Shown: in pieces, positions 1 to 10,700 of the stretch | How positions within the stretch are numbered: the first letter of the stretch is position 1 | Layout of the letters: each line of letters opens with the position of its first letter | From: Lolium rigidum | Taxonomy: Eukaryota > Streptophyta > Magnoliopsida > Poales > Poaceae | NCBI RefSeq assembly: GCF_022539505.1 | Contig: NC_061510.1 | Coordinates: 229,101,322-229,165,321, forward strand | Length of the DNA stretch: 64,000 bases | Direction: 5' to 3' | Notes under the pieces: generated by a model | The model's input: the letters and a program-made list of their open reading frames with translations, nothing else | What the model was told of the DNA's origin: nothing | Databases searched by the model: none | Translations under genes and position numbers: made by a program

Positions 1-1
1 C

Positions 2-379
2 TCTAACGCAGATCTGATCAAAACCAACGTCACACTAAGCGACTTCAACAGCCAAGCATCAGAGACGCAAGGCGTTCTTTACGTGGATCTAACCGTGGGC
101 CGAAAAACCATCCCTACATCATTCTTCATCGTCGACAGCAAAAGCACGTACGCTGTCCTGCTAGGGAGGGATTGGATTCACGCCAACTGCTGCATTCCAT
201 CCACAATGCACCAATGCCTGATACAATGGGATGGAGATGAAGTGGAGGTCGTTCATGCAGATGACTCGATCGAGATCTCAATAGCTGGCATGAATATTTG
301 GGACGCGGAAGACCAAGTGCCGCTCTGCGGAGTCGGTTTGGACGGTTGTGAGCGTATCGAAGCTACAAAAACGGGGTGA
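2..379 (+). pseudogene. retropepsin (aspartic protease) C-terminal part, gypsy
   Basis: The reading frame is open from the window edge. It shows the conserved C-terminal retropepsin motif LLGRDWIHAN near residue 58 of the visible part, followed by an acidic tail. The catalytic DGG/DSG triad would lie upstream and is not in the window. The enzyme would cleave the Gag-Pol polyprotein in the virus-like particle. The frame ends at a TGA (377-379). The next 190 bases are a degenerate linker holding two hairpins (444-464 and 588-608) before the RT frame opens. Confidence 0.75.
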
Positions 380-571
380 GGCTGGTCTTATCCACCGGCT
401 CGACAGAGTAGCAACGAGCAAAGTCACCGGACGTACGTGGCAAGGCCGATCCCTGCGATCGGCCCCAATAAATAAAAAACAATGATCTCACCTCAAGCAT
501 GTCACGTGGTCGTAGTAGGGAGACTCCCTCCCGTAGTGGAGCACAAATAAGTTGTAAACCTTCATTGAGCA

Positions 572-2541
572 ATGCAATCGAAATGGGGGCCGATTCCAGC
601 AATCGGCCCAAATTATTCTCACCATACGTTTTGCACTGTGTTCGGCATTGATCTAGCAGGCAACGGGAAGCTAGGATATGGGTTTACATTAGCTGATGAG
701 CTAGAAGAAATCGACATTGGTCCTGGGGATAAGCCACGACCAACATTTATCAGCAAAAAGTTAGATCCGCATCTGAGGGGCCTGATGATAGCTTTGTTGA
801 AAGAATACCCAGATTGCTTTGCCTGGGATTACACAGAGATGCCCGGGTTAGACAGGAGCATCATTGAGCATCGGCTCCCTCTTAAGAAAGGATTTCAGCC
901 GTTCCAGCAGCGAGCATGACAGATGAAGGCCGAAATTTTAGAAGAAGTCAAGAAAGAGATCGAGAAAATGTTGAGCGCCGGGTTCATCGAGGCCATGCGG
1001 GTATGCTTGAGTGGATTTCTAGTATCGTACCTGTAGAGAAAAAGGCCGGCCGATGGCGCGTCGCCATAGATTTTCGGGATCTCAATAGAGCCACTCCAAA
1101 GGATGAGTATCCAATGCCGGTAGCCAGAGACATTGATCAATGCAGCAGCTGGTCATAAGGTTTTAAGTTTCATGGATGGCAATGCCGGTTACAACCAAAT
1201 TTTTATGGCTCCAGAAGATATACACAAGACTGCATTCAGAGTACCAGGTTCGGTGGGTTTGTTTGAATATGTAGTCATGACATTTGGACTGAAAAATGCC
1301 GGCGCAACATACCAAAGAGCCATGAATTACATCTTTCATGATCTGATCGGCAAGTTGGTGGAGATTTACATTGATGACGTGGTAGTCAAGTCGGTCTCAG
1401 TAGAAGGACACTTGGAGGATTTGCGACGCATCCTGGACCGAACTAGAAAATTCGGGCTAAGAATGAATCCAAAGAAGTGTGCCTTTGGTGTGACGGCCGG
1501 TCAATTCTTGGGCTTCTTGGTTCATGAACGCGGAGTTGAGATCGGCCTGAAAAGTCAGGAGGCGGTACGAACAATGAAGCCACCTACCACGAAGAAGGAA
1601 CTCCAGTGTCTCATCGGCAAAATCAACTTCGTCAGAAGGTTCATCTCCAACCTGTCAGGGCGAATCGAGCCGTTCATGGGATTGGTAAAAATTAAATCTG
1701 ATGAGGAGTTTCGCTGGGGGGCAGAGCAACAACGATCATTTGACGAGATTAAAGAGTATCTAACGAAGCCACCTGTGTTGGTTCCGCTCCAGCAAGACAG
1801 ACCATTCTATATTTACTTGTCAGTAGCTAGCACTTCCATCGCCTCAGTGGTGGTGCAAGTTTATGATGGTCTGGAGAGAGTCGCTTTCTACCTCAGCAGA
1901 AGGATGTTGGATGCAGAGACTAGGTACCCTGAGATCGAGAAGTTGTGCCTCTGCCTATTTTTTACCTGCACCAAGCTTCGTCACATCTTTCTGTCAGCGG
2001 AAATTGTCATCATATGCAAATCGGATGTCATCAAACATATGCTGTCGGCTCCTGGTTGAAAGGCCGACTCGGTAAATGGATGTTTGCATTATCGGAATTT
2101 GATCTCCGGTATCAGCCTACGAAAGCAGTCAAGGGACAGGCGTTGGCCGATCTTATTGCTGAACGAATCAACACTGATATAGCATCATTGTCTGTGCGTG
2201 CATGGGCCATGTTTTTCGATGGATCGGCTTGTGATCATGGTTGCGGCATCGGCATTCTGCTCGTGTCGCCCCGGGGGGCAACATATTCCTTCTCCATAAG
2301 GCTGCCTACCCCTTGCACCAACAATGTCGCTGAGTATGAAGCAATACGCAAGGGAATGGAGTTGCTTTTGGAAGCCGGGGCAGAAGCGGTGGAACTTTTT
2401 GGAGACTCAAAATTGGTGATTTCCCAACTCACGGAGGAGTACAAATGTGAGAGCGAGTCATTCTTCCCATTATGGATGCAATGTCGTGAGCTGATGGCAC
2501 AATTTAGGTACATAAACTTCAACTGGATCCCGAGGTCGTAG
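572..2541 (+). pseudogene. gypsy reverse transcriptase, RNase H and Tat-type second RNase H (broken)
   Basis: The pieces lie in different frames. The RT N-terminus (572-919) ends at a TGA in a CGA-like context. A middle piece (916-1158) has RWRVAIDFRDLN. The RT core (1133-2059) contains MDGNAGYNQIFM, FGLKNAGATYQR and the catalytic box YIDDVV, then RNase H-like sequence with poor active-site conservation. After a frameshift near 2000-2060 comes the second RNase H (about 2190-2541), with FFDGSA, EYEAI and GDS supplying the Asp/Glu/Asp set; it ends at TAG 2539-2541. Two extra bases near 1001-1012 (one in a CTTG where related copies would have CTG) look like recent damage or sequencing error. The enzyme would make cDNA in cytoplasmic particles. 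Confidence 0.85.
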
Positions 2542-2568
2542 AATACCGAGGCGAACGATCTCGCACAG

Positions 2569-3897
2569 ATGGCATCAGGCTACAAGGACGTAGCAGGTGG
2601 AGGCGATGTTCAGGTACAATTCCTGGAATCGGATGACTGGAGAGCCGATATCTTCAATAACTTGAAAGATTCGGCTCGGGGGGCACCTAAACGGATAAGG
2701 TACGAGGCCATGAAGTATGTCCTTATTGGGGATGACATGTTCTACAGGACTTTGGAAGGGTTACTTCTCAGATGTCTGGGACCAGCCGAGTCAAATCGGC
2801 TCTTACACGAGGTACACGAAGGCGCCTGTGGAACTCACCAATCGGCTCATAAGATGAAATGGTTGATCAGGCGATCGGGGTTTTATTGGCCTACCATGCT
2901 TGAGGATTGCTTTAAGTACTATAAAGGGTGTCAAGCGTGTCAGAAGTTTGGGAAAATTCATATGGTACCCGCGTCAGCAATGCACCCCATCATCAAGCCT
3001 TGGCCATTTCGAGGTTGGGGCATGGATATGATCGGCAAAATCAATCCTCCATCGAGCAAAGGCCACGTGTGGATTTTGGCCATTACAGATTATTTCACTA
3101 AATGGGTGGAGGCCGTCCCTATGAAGTCAGTGGCATCGGCTGATGTTATCAATTTCGTGAAAGAACATGTCATTCATAGATTCGGGATTCCCCAGACTAT
3201 CACGACCGATGGAGGTTCGGTTTTCATTTCTCGCGAGTTTAGAGAGTTCTGCGAGGACATGGGAATTAAGTTGATCCGATCGTCTCCATACTATGCTCAA
3301 GCGAATGGGCAAGCTGAAGCATCCAACCAGAGCCTTATCAAGTTGATTAAGAGGAAAGTCGACGAGCACCCTAGACGTTGGCACGAGGTATTGTCAGAGG
3401 CTTTGTGGGCTTATCGCATGTCATGTCATGGAGCGATAAAAACCTCGCCATACCATCTGGTCTATCGACAAGAAGCTGTGTTGCCCTGGGAAATCACGGC
3501 TGGGTCGAGACGTATTACGTTTCAGAATGATTTAACAACTGAAGAATATGCAGCCTTGATGAGTGATAGCATTGAGGATCTAACGGAACTTAGACTCTGG
3601 TCACTTGAGAAAATTAAAGAGAACAAAGCCAAGGTAGCTCGCGCATATAATAATAAGGTGAGACCAAAGGAGTTCCACGTTGGTGATCTGGTATGGGAAG
3701 CTGTATTGCCATTGGGGACTAAGGACAAAGTGTATGGTAAATGGTCTCCAAATTGGCACGGGCCGTACAGGGTCAACCAAGTTTTAAAGGGTAATGCATA
3801 CATGCTCGAGGAGCTGAGCGGTGTGAAGTTCCCAGTGGCTGTCAATGGCAAGCATCTCAAGAAATATTTCCCGAGTATGTGGGATGACGGACAGTGA
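2569..3897 (+). CDS. gypsy integrase region of Pol (442 residues)
   Basis: This open frame is the C-terminal part of Pol, separated from the second RNase H only by the in-frame TAG at 2539-2541, so ATG 2569 is not a natural start. The HHCC zinc-binding region spans about residues 82-123 (HEVHEGACGTH, then CFKYYKGCQAC). The DDE catalytic core shows GMDMIGK, TTDGGSVF and NGQAEASN. A C-terminal beta-rich part (FHVGDLVW, then the GPYRV motif) is a normal gypsy integrase tail; there is no chromodomain, as expected for Tat. It would insert element cDNA in the nucleus. The domain itself looks undamaged. Confidence 0.9.
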   Translation: MASGYKDVAGGGDVQVQFLESDDWRADIFNNLKDSARGAPKRIRYEAMKYVLIGDDMFYRTLEGLLLRCLGPAESNRLLHEVHEGACGTHQSAHKMKWLIRRSGFYWPTMLEDCFKYYKGCQACQKFGKIHMVPASAMHPIIKPWPFRGWGMDMIGKINPPSSKGHVWILAITDYFTKWVEAVPMKSVASADVINFVKEHVIHRFGIPQTITTDGGSVFISREFREFCEDMGIKLIRSSPYYAQANGQAEASNQSLIKLIKRKVDEHPRRWHEVLSEALWAYRMSCHGAIKTSPYHLVYRQEAVLPWEITAGSRRITFQNDLTTEEYAALMSDSIEDLTELRLWSLEKIKENKAKVARAYNNKVRPKEFHVGDLVWEAVLPLGTKDKVYGKWSPNWHGPYRVNQVLKGNAYMLEELSGVKFPVAVNGKHLKKYFPSMWDDGQ

Positions 3898-4314
3898 AAT
3901 ATGGGGGCCGATGCATGAAATCGGCCAGTAAAAAAAAATATACAAAGCAACAGGACGCAAAGCACAGCCGATGTACAGACATCGACTTTAGAACTAAAAA
4001 GCCGATGCGCAGCCATCGACTCTAGAGGTACAAATTGTTACAAGCAGGTATCAGTTTACCGTTTGAATTTGGGGAATGGTCGCTTGGACCTGTCTAAATA
4101 GGTAACTGAAGCTGGCCTTACTGGCGTTTTATGGTAAAAGGCCGATGCATTGCCATCGGCTCTTTGAGCGTTGACCTATTTTGACAATCGGGAAAATCAG
4201 ACATAGAAGCATTCTTGGATTAAAAGAGGATTTTTACAATAAGAGCCGATTGCTCACAAAAGGAGATCTGCTGCCTAATGCACTACTACTAGCCCTATTC
4301 TAGTAGTCCCTAAT
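3898..4314 (+). repeat. non-coding spacer with serial GCCGAT...ATCGGC hairpins
   Basis: Between integrase and the antisense ORF there is no plausible sense gene. The stretch holds short near-perfect dyads with arms GCCGAT/ATCGGC and 4-7 nt loops at 3906-3926, 3966-3987, 4001-4020 and 4141-4160. The same dyad recurs elsewhere in the element at 444-464, 588-608 and, inside the LTR, 5965-5985. Arms are conserved while loops vary, which suggests either RNA folding or spread of a microrepeat. Confidence 0.7.
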
Positions 4315-4788
4315 CTAGGGGCCGGCGCCATCGCTGCCCTCGTCGTCGCCGTCCTTGCCGCTATCGGCGCTGCTGCCGGCGACGTCTTCGTCGCTGCTGC
4401 TGAAGCCATCGGCAGGGGCTTCTTCGTCATCGTCGTCGTCGTCGTCCTCCGACCATGCGCGGAAGCGCTTCGCCGGCGGGTAGTCGTCGGAGGAGGTGTC
4501 GTCCTCCGCTTCATCCTCTCCGTCGAAGGAGAGGTCCTCGCCCCAGGAGAAGGCGTCGTCGTCGCTCTCTTCCTCCAGCTCCCCGTCCACGAGGAACTGG
4601 AGGTTGTCCTCCCCGTCGGTCAAGGATTCGTCGTCCTCTGACTCGACGGCGGAGTCCCAATCCCTCTCGTCCCACCATTGCGGGGCGCGGGCCTCGTACG
4701 CCGCTATCGGGTCGTACTCCGGCGTCGGCTCGCGGGAGGAGGAGGATTGGAAGGAGAGACCCGAAGAGGCAGAGGAGGAGGAGTCCAT
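4315..4788 (-). CDS. antisense acidic low-complexity protein of the gypsy element (157 residues)
   Basis: On the minus strand an ATG at 4788 opens a 157-residue frame of Ser/Asp/Glu-rich sequence with a run of seven aspartates and repeated SSSSDED-like blocks. It lies between integrase and the 3' LTR, the position in which Tat-clade elements carry antisense ORFs of unknown role. The N-terminus (SSSSASSGLSFQSSSSREPTPEYDPI) resembles, from memory, ORFs often annotated in wheat gypsy elements; I could not search. Several overlapping plus-strand ORFs are shadows of the GC-rich composition. Function unknown; expression not shown. Confidence 0.5.
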   Translation of the reverse strand: MDSSSSASSGLSFQSSSSREPTPEYDPIAAYEARAPQWWDERDWDSAVESEDDESLTDGEDNLQFLVDGELEEESDDDAFSWGEDLSFDGEDEAEDDTSSDDYPPAKRFRAWSEDDDDDDDEEAPADGFSSSDEDVAGSSADSGKDGDDEGSDGAGP

Positions 4789-5071
4789 GGTTGCAGAGGA
4801 GGGTTTTTTCCGATGGCTAATGCGGAACAGGAGGATGAGGAGGCGAACTGCTCGGGTGAGGTTAAATAAAGGGGATATAGTGGGAGATGATTCAATGCTC
4901 GGGCAGTTGCCGAGGATGCGGTGCCAAAACTGTCAATCGTGCAGTACGAAGAAGTTGAGAAGACAAGGCATCATGATGAAAGGACACTGAAGCGGTTCTG
5001 CTCTGCAACGCGTAACCCGATGAAGGAAAACAGAGTGGTTTTGGAATTATTATTGCCAAAACCAGGGGGCA
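4789..5071 (+). other. 3' untranslated spacer ending in polypurine tract
   Basis: No gene seen. The segment ends with a short purine-rich tract (5059-5071, AAACCAGGGGGCA) directly before the TGTGTTATCACC start of the LTR, which fits the plus-strand priming site. Confidence 0.6.
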
Positions 5072-6240
5072 TGTGTTATCACCAGAATTTAGCCAAAGCA
5101 GGAGATGGGCCGTGATTGAGATGGGCTTAGAGGACATGCACATAAAGTGTCTCTGAATCGGCCTCGTGCGAGAGTTTGGGCTAGATTGCCCATATATTTG
5201 TACATTAGGGTAGATCATGTTTCAGTTTAGAATTAAGATATAGAGTTTAGTCGTACACAGCTAGGTTTATTCCAAAGATAGAAAGTCTACGGACTATAAA
5301 TATGTACCTAGGGTTATTGAGAAAGGAGGACGATCACGTTCAGAACAAACCAATCTAGGCGCATCGCCACCCCTTGTTTCGAGGGTTTCTTCCGGGTAAG
5401 CGACATGCTACCTAGATCGCATCTTGCGAGCTAGGCAGTATCAGTTTATTCGTTGTTTGGTGTTGCTCGTACTGAAGCCTTGTTGATGGCGAGCAATACC
5501 GTTATCGTAGATGTTTTGGGGCTGACGTCGATACTTTTCTGATATGCTTGCTTAGCTATGCTGCCCCTCAATATCTAACTGCCTTTGCACCTATCTTGGG
5601 TGTAAGGGCAGTATCTTGCTTGGTCTTTATTTAGTAGATCTAATCTGTTATGGTTGTTCCTTGTTCTCCAAGGATTAGTTTGATATCCGCATGGTTAGGC
5701 CTTGCAAACGGGTTGAACGATCCAGTAGTGCGTAAGGTATGGTTTGCTGATCCTAGAGGGATTGTTCCGGGAATCGACTTTGTGTTGGTTTTTAGGCCTC
5801 TTTTAGGACTAGTTTTCTATTATCTTTCGTATCTGCCAGGCTCAACTACGCGTAGGATGTTCCGGTTATGCGGTGAAAACCCTAGACTGTCGTAGATTGA
5901 TTTAACTTGGTATTGATAAAGCAGGATCCCCATGTTATCGTAAATCCAACGTGAACCATGGGTCAATCGGCTCTTTGAGCCGATTCACGAGGTAACTCGA
6001 GAGTCGATCGGGGCTCGTATTTAATGTTTACGTGTACGCCATGCAGGAAACTAATTGAAGCAATCCATCACCTTCCCGACCAGGTATAGGTCGGGTGGCA
6101 CGCCCTCGCATTAGCCGGGACGTGTGCCGGAGTTTTGCGGGCCGTCGCCCGAGGGACCGGGGCCCACCGGCGGTCACTGGGAGCCTCCCGGCTCTTCGTG
6201 TTGCTCGTCGGTGCTCGCCGGTGGGTTTTGGCAGGCAACA
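5072..6240 (+). repeat. 3' LTR of the Tat-clade gypsy element (about 1.17 kb)
   Basis: It begins TGTGTTATCACC after the polypurine tract and ends GGCAACA before LINE coding sequence, giving TG...CA ends. It holds a TATA box at 5295-5302 and a GCCGAT-type hairpin at 5965-5985. The 5' partner LTR is outside the window, so the ends are inferred from context (start could be 5072 or 5074). A 64-aa and a 287-aa frame that begin inside this LTR are fusions with the LINE and not LTR genes. Confidence 0.75.
5295..5302 (+). promoter_or_regulatory. LTR TATA box
   Basis: TATAAATA lies about 220 bases into the LTR, a usual position for the RNA polymerase II promoter of a plant LTR. No transcription evidence. 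Confidence 0.5.
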
Positions 6241-7437
6241 CATACACACGAGTTAGACTTGACCGGGCATTGGGGCCGGCCGAGTGGTCAGCTCAGTTTC
6301 CTCTGGCATGTATTACTCATGTGAATGTTGCTACTTCGGATCATTGCGCTTTGCTGCTGCAGTTTGATGATGAGGCAGAGGTGACACAGAGGGGCCCTAT
6401 TCAGTTTCGGTATGAGACTATGTGGGAGAGGCATGAAGATCTAAAACCCCTGGTAACATCGGGATGGAATAGCACGGGAGGTGGTGCGACAATTATTGAT
6501 GTGAGTGGTAAGCTGAGATCTTTGTCGCACGAGCTGGGACGGTGGGGAGTTGATACTTTCGGAAGCGTAAGGAAAGAAATAAAGAAGCTGAAGAATGAAC
6601 TTGATCTGCTACGTAGTGATCCCCTTAGAGTTGGTCCAATGCATGCTGAGATCAAGATCAATGATAGGCTGGTGGAATTATACCATAGAGAGGAAATGAT
6701 GTGGCGCCAAAGGTCCCGAGCTGATTGGCTATCTGCGGGCGACAAAAACTCTCGTTTCTTTCACCAAAGAGCAAGCATAATAAGACGCAAGAATCTGATT
6801 AAGTCGTTAACAAGGAGTGATGTTGTGTTGGTTGAGGAGGGTGATGAACTTAAATCGATGACGGTTGAGTTCTACAAGACACTCTACACGTCCGAAGGGG
6901 TTCATGACATGGATCGGGTCCTTGATAAAGTGCCCAGGAGGGTCACATATGATATGAGCGCCATGTTGTTGGCCCCTTATAGCCCGGAGGAAGTTTAAAA
7001 AGCTCTTTTTCAGATGTTTCCGACCAAGGCTCCTGGGCCCGATGGTTTCGCTGCGCACTTCTTTCAGCGGCACTGGGACGTATGTGGAGCTGATGTCACC
7101 GAGGCGGTGCTAAGGATAGTCCAGCGTATTGAAACTGCGGAGAGTATTAACGACACAATTCTCATGTTAATCCCTAAGGTGAAAAATCCAACCTTACTAT
7201 CTCAGTTCAGGCCGATCAGTTTATGTAATGTCTTTTATAAGATTGCTTCAAAGGTTTTAGCCCATCGCCTCAAGTTAATCCTTCCTGATATTATTTCTGA
7301 GGATCAATCTGCCTTTGTCCCGGGAAGACTTATTACAGATAATATTATCTCGGCATATGAATTTTTGCACTTTATGAAGCGCAACAGATCTAAAAATAAT
7401 AGCTACTGTGCTCTGAAGCTGGACATGATGAAGGCAT
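6241..7437 (+). pseudogene. LINE ORF2: endonuclease end and RT N-terminal half
   Basis: The frame starts inside ORF2 with YTRVRLDRALGPAEW and ATSDHCALLLQF, the last strands and SDH motif of the APE-type endonuclease. It goes on through the linker and N-terminal RT region: [48 protein letters not shown] and the first catalytic stretch ALKLDM. TAA 6996-6998 interrupts the frame between residues EEV and KALFQM. The frame stops where the solo-LTR-like element inserts (7438) and resumes at 8930 with YDRVEW. It would nick target DNA and prime reverse transcription on it. Confidence 0.85.
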
Positions 7438-8924
7438 TGATGTCTACGCACGCTTCTATTCCTGTAGACAGTGTTGGGCCTCCAAGAGCAGAGGTTTGTA
7501 GAACAGCAGCAAGTTTCCCTTAAGTGAATCACCCAAGGTTTATCGAACTCGGGGAGGTAGAGGTCAAAGATATCCCTCTCAAGCAACCCTGCAATTAAGA
7601 TACAAGAAGTCTCTTGTGTCCCCAACACACCTAATACACTTGTCAGATGTATAGGTGCACTAGTTCGGCGAAGAGATAGTGAAATACAAGTAATATGGAT
7701 GATTATAAGTAGTAATTGCAATCTGAAATAAAAATGGCAGCAAGCAAACATGTAGCAGAACTTGTTGGAAAAGGTGTTTCAATGCTTAGAAACAAGGCCT
7801 AGGGATCATACTTTCACTAGTGGACACTCTCAACAATGATCACATAATTGGATAATTAGATAACTTCTCTTCACTTGTGCTACTCTGAATTACTCTCCTA
7901 TTGGAATCACTAATCATCACGTAGTGGCTACAAAAGCTCCACTCAAAGTTCATCAAGTACTTGACAAACACCACTCACAGGGATATCCTCATCAAATCAT
8001 AATCCAAGATAATACCGTTGCAATTTAGACCGAGTACTAACATAGCATACACACTGTCAACAATAGCTATGAAAGGGGGAATAGATCACATCAATACTAT
8101 CATAGTAATAGTTAACTTCATAATCCACAAGAGATTACAATCATAGCCTACGCCAAGTACTACATGATGCACACACTGTCCTCTTTACATCATGGAGGAG
8201 GAATAGACTACTTTAATAACATCACTAGAGTAGCACATAGATCAATAGTGATACAAAGCTCATGATCACATAAAGATCACACCATGGGAGAGAGAGAGAT
8301 GAACCACATAGCTACCGGTAGAGCCCTTAGCCTCGGGGGAGAACTACTCCCTCCTCATCATGGGAGATAGCAACGGCGATGAAGATGGCGGTGGTGTCAA
8401 TGGAGATGACTCCGGGGGCAATTCCCCGTCCCAGCGGCGTGCCGTAACAGAGACTTCTGTCCCCCGAAACTTGTCTTCGCGATGGCGGCGGCTACGGCAC
8501 TCTTCGTGGAATATGACTGGATATTTTAGGGTTTTCGCGACGGGGAGAATATATAGGCGGAAGGGCGGCCTCGGAGGAGCCAGGGGGTGGCCTCCCCACC
8601 TGGTGGCGCGGCCAGGGCTGGGCTCGCGCCCCCCTATGGTGTGGGCCCCCTGCTGGCCGCCTCCGACTCTCCTTCGATGTTCTGGAACCCTCCGTGGAAA
8701 ATAGGGCCGTGGGCTTTTGTTTCGTCCAATTCCGAGAATATTTCCTGTGTAGGATTTCTGAAACCAAAAACAGCAGAAAACAGGAACTGGCGCTTCGGCA
8801 TCTTGTTAATAGGTTAGTACCGGAAAATGCATAAAAATGATATAAAGTGTATATAAAACAAGTAGGTATTGTCATAAAACTAGCATGGAACATAAGAAAT
8901 TATAGATATGTTTGAGACGTATAA
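7438..8924 (-). mobile_element. solo-LTR-like element, copy A (1487 bp)
   Basis: The insert starts TGATGTCTACG and ends GACGTATAA (family consensus ends TATCA, one base changed). It is flanked by the 5-bp direct repeat GGCAT (7433-7437 and 8925-8929), and removing it restores the LINE RT frame exactly. TG...CA-type ends and a 5-bp duplication fit a solo LTR. The orientation is inferred from a TATA-like sequence read on the minus strand (8548-8557, near GGGAGAATATATAGG). ORFs within it have no recognised domain. Two more copies lie at 15408-16891 and 51819-53128. Confidence 0.72.
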
Positions 8925-8929
8925 GGCAT

Positions 8930-9664
8930 ATGATCGTGTTGAATGGGATTATTTGGAGGCCATCATGACAAAGCTGGGTTTTCCTCAACAATGGGTTTCT
9001 ATGATCATGTAAACCTACAAGAGGTATCAGACAAGGTGATCCTATTTCACTCTATTTTTTCTTGTTAGCAGCGGAGGGCCTTCCGTGCCTGTTAAAAGTT
9101 TATGACCAGTCATCTCACCTTGGTGGAATTAAGGTGGATCCATCGGCACCACCGGCGAACCACTTGCTATTCGCGGATGACAGCCTGCTGTTTTTCAAGG
9201 GAAGTAGAGAGGGAGCGGAAGAATTGTCTTGCCTATTGGAGATCTACTGTTTAGCTTCTGGACAGAGGATTAACAGGGAAAAATCTTCAATTTTCTTCAC
9301 TAAAGGTTGTCCTCAAGTGATAAGAGATATGGTCAAACAAATTCTAGAGGTGGAGAATGAAGCCTTGAATGATAGATACTTGGGGATGCCCACAGATGTT
9401 GGAAGCTCAAGGTATGGAACGTTTAAATTCCTGAAAGATAGGGTCTGGAGTAAGATCAAAGGATGGTTGGAGAAAATCCTCTCGAGTTTGGAGGAAAGGA
9501 AGTGCTTATTAAATCAGTTGTACAGGCTATCCCGGTATATTCTATGGCATGTTTCAGGTTGTCCCGAGGGTTATCTGAGCATATCAATTCACTCATCCGC
9601 TAGTTTTGGTGGGGTAGTAAACAGGGGAAGAGAAAGGTGGCATGGGTATCCTGGGAGGACATGA
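8930..9664 (+). pseudogene. LINE ORF2: RT catalytic core, internally deleted
   Basis: It resumes with YDRVEWDYLEAIMTKLGF, then breaks near 9009: the usual stretch of some 35-40 residues between this block and the RQGDPIS block is missing. RQGDPISLYFFLLAAEGL is followed by the catalytic FADD box at 9170-9181, with SLLFFKG after it, and the RT thumb (GYLGMP-like DRYLGMP). A further frameshift lies near 9490-9640. The missing block contains part of the palm, so this RT could not be active even without the stops. Confidence 0.82.
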
Positions 9665-10674
9665 CACGACCAAAGCACTTGGGAGGTCTTGGGTTTAAGG
9701 ACCTTGAGCTATTTAATTTATGTCTTCTTGCTCGGCAATCATGGAGGATTTTACAACAGCCAAATTCGCTTAGCGCTCGTATTTTAAAGGCGATATATTT
9801 TCCTAGCTTATCAATTCTGGAGGCCGGGCTTGGATCCCACCCATCTCAGATATGGCGATCAATCCTGGATGGGAGAGAAGTGATGGTCCAAGGATTAATA
9901 AGGAGGGATGGCTCAACGACCAATATTTGGTTGGACAATTGGTTGCCGCGGGATAACATGTTGAGGCCTATTGTGGCGCTTAAACCAAATCCACCTAAGC
10001 AAGTATCGGAATTAATAGACGAGACGCAAGCTACATGGCGCGAAGAACTTATCCGTGAGTATTTCCTGCCAGTGGACGCTGCTGCAATATTAAGTATTCC
10101 TGTGTGTACGAGGAGGCAGAATGACTTTTGGGCCTGACACTATGACCACAGTTGTATCTTCACTGTAAAGTCGGCATACCGCATGTTGATGGTTACAAAA
10201 ATGCAGAGAGAAAATTACTTAGAAGGGAATCTGGGGCCATCCAATGTGGAGGCTGAGGAGAAGGGCTGGAGTTCTCTATGGAAGACGTCAGTACCCTCGA
10301 AGGTCAGAGTTTTCCTTTGGCGTTTGGCTAGACAATCCCTCCCTACGGCCGATCTACTTCATCACCGCAACATGTCTCAGTTTAGTTCTTGCTCCATCTG
10401 TGGTGCTGCGGACTCATGGAAGCATTCTTTAATGGAGTGCAACATGGCGGCAAGTGTCTGGGTTTTGGCAGATGATCTGATGGTGGAGCATATGTTGATG
10501 AATAATGAGCCAAGTGCTAAACAATGGTTGTTTGATATGTTGGAGACCCTGCCACATGATCAGTTCATGAGATTAACTGTCACACTTTGGGCAATCTGGA
10601 CTGCTCGAAGAAAAGCTATACATGAGGAGATTTTCCAGAGCCCGTTATCTACCCATACATTCATTAAATCTTAG
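9637..10674 (+). pseudogene. LINE ORF2: RT thumb/connection and zf-RVT zinc-binding region
   Basis: Conserved blocks are VSWEDMTRPKHLGGLGFKDL and LARQSWRIL, then IWLDNWLP, FTVKSAYRM, and the zf-RVT region WKTSVPSKVRVFLWRLA ... CSICGAADSWKHSLMEC with the Cys/His set expected to bind zinc. TGA 10135-10137 replaces a tryptophan position in the same frame. The order and spacing match plant L1 ORF2 proteins. Confidence 0.83.
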
Positions 10675-10700
10675 TTGTCGGAGTTGAGAAGTTTGAACCA

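Larger units (their letters stand above)
1..6240 (+). mobile_element. Tat-clade Ty3/gypsy LTR retrotransposon, 3' part
   Basis: The order protease, reverse transcriptase, RNase H, a second RNase H, integrase, antisense ORF and LTR is typical of the plant Tat (Retand/RIRE2-like) clade, whose mark is the extra archaeal-type RNase H. The 5' LTR, gag and start of protease lie upstream of the window. The 3' end is placed at 6240 because the LTR closes in CAACA and LINE ORF2 coding begins directly after it, so this element inserted into the LINE endonuclease region. The coding part carries several stops and frameshifts, so this copy is not autonomous. Confidence 0.88.

Noticed and set aside
4455..4990. 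Plus-strand Arg/Pro- and Ser-rich frames opposite the acidic antisense ORF
   Set aside because: Mirror frames of a GAC/GTC-rich low-complexity sequence; the minus frame has the better start and a recognisable context.
6124..6324. Frames starting in the gypsy LTR and entering the LINE (6124-6324 and 6135-6998)
   Set aside because: The start codons lie in the LTR; only the part after 6240 in one frame is LINE ORF2.
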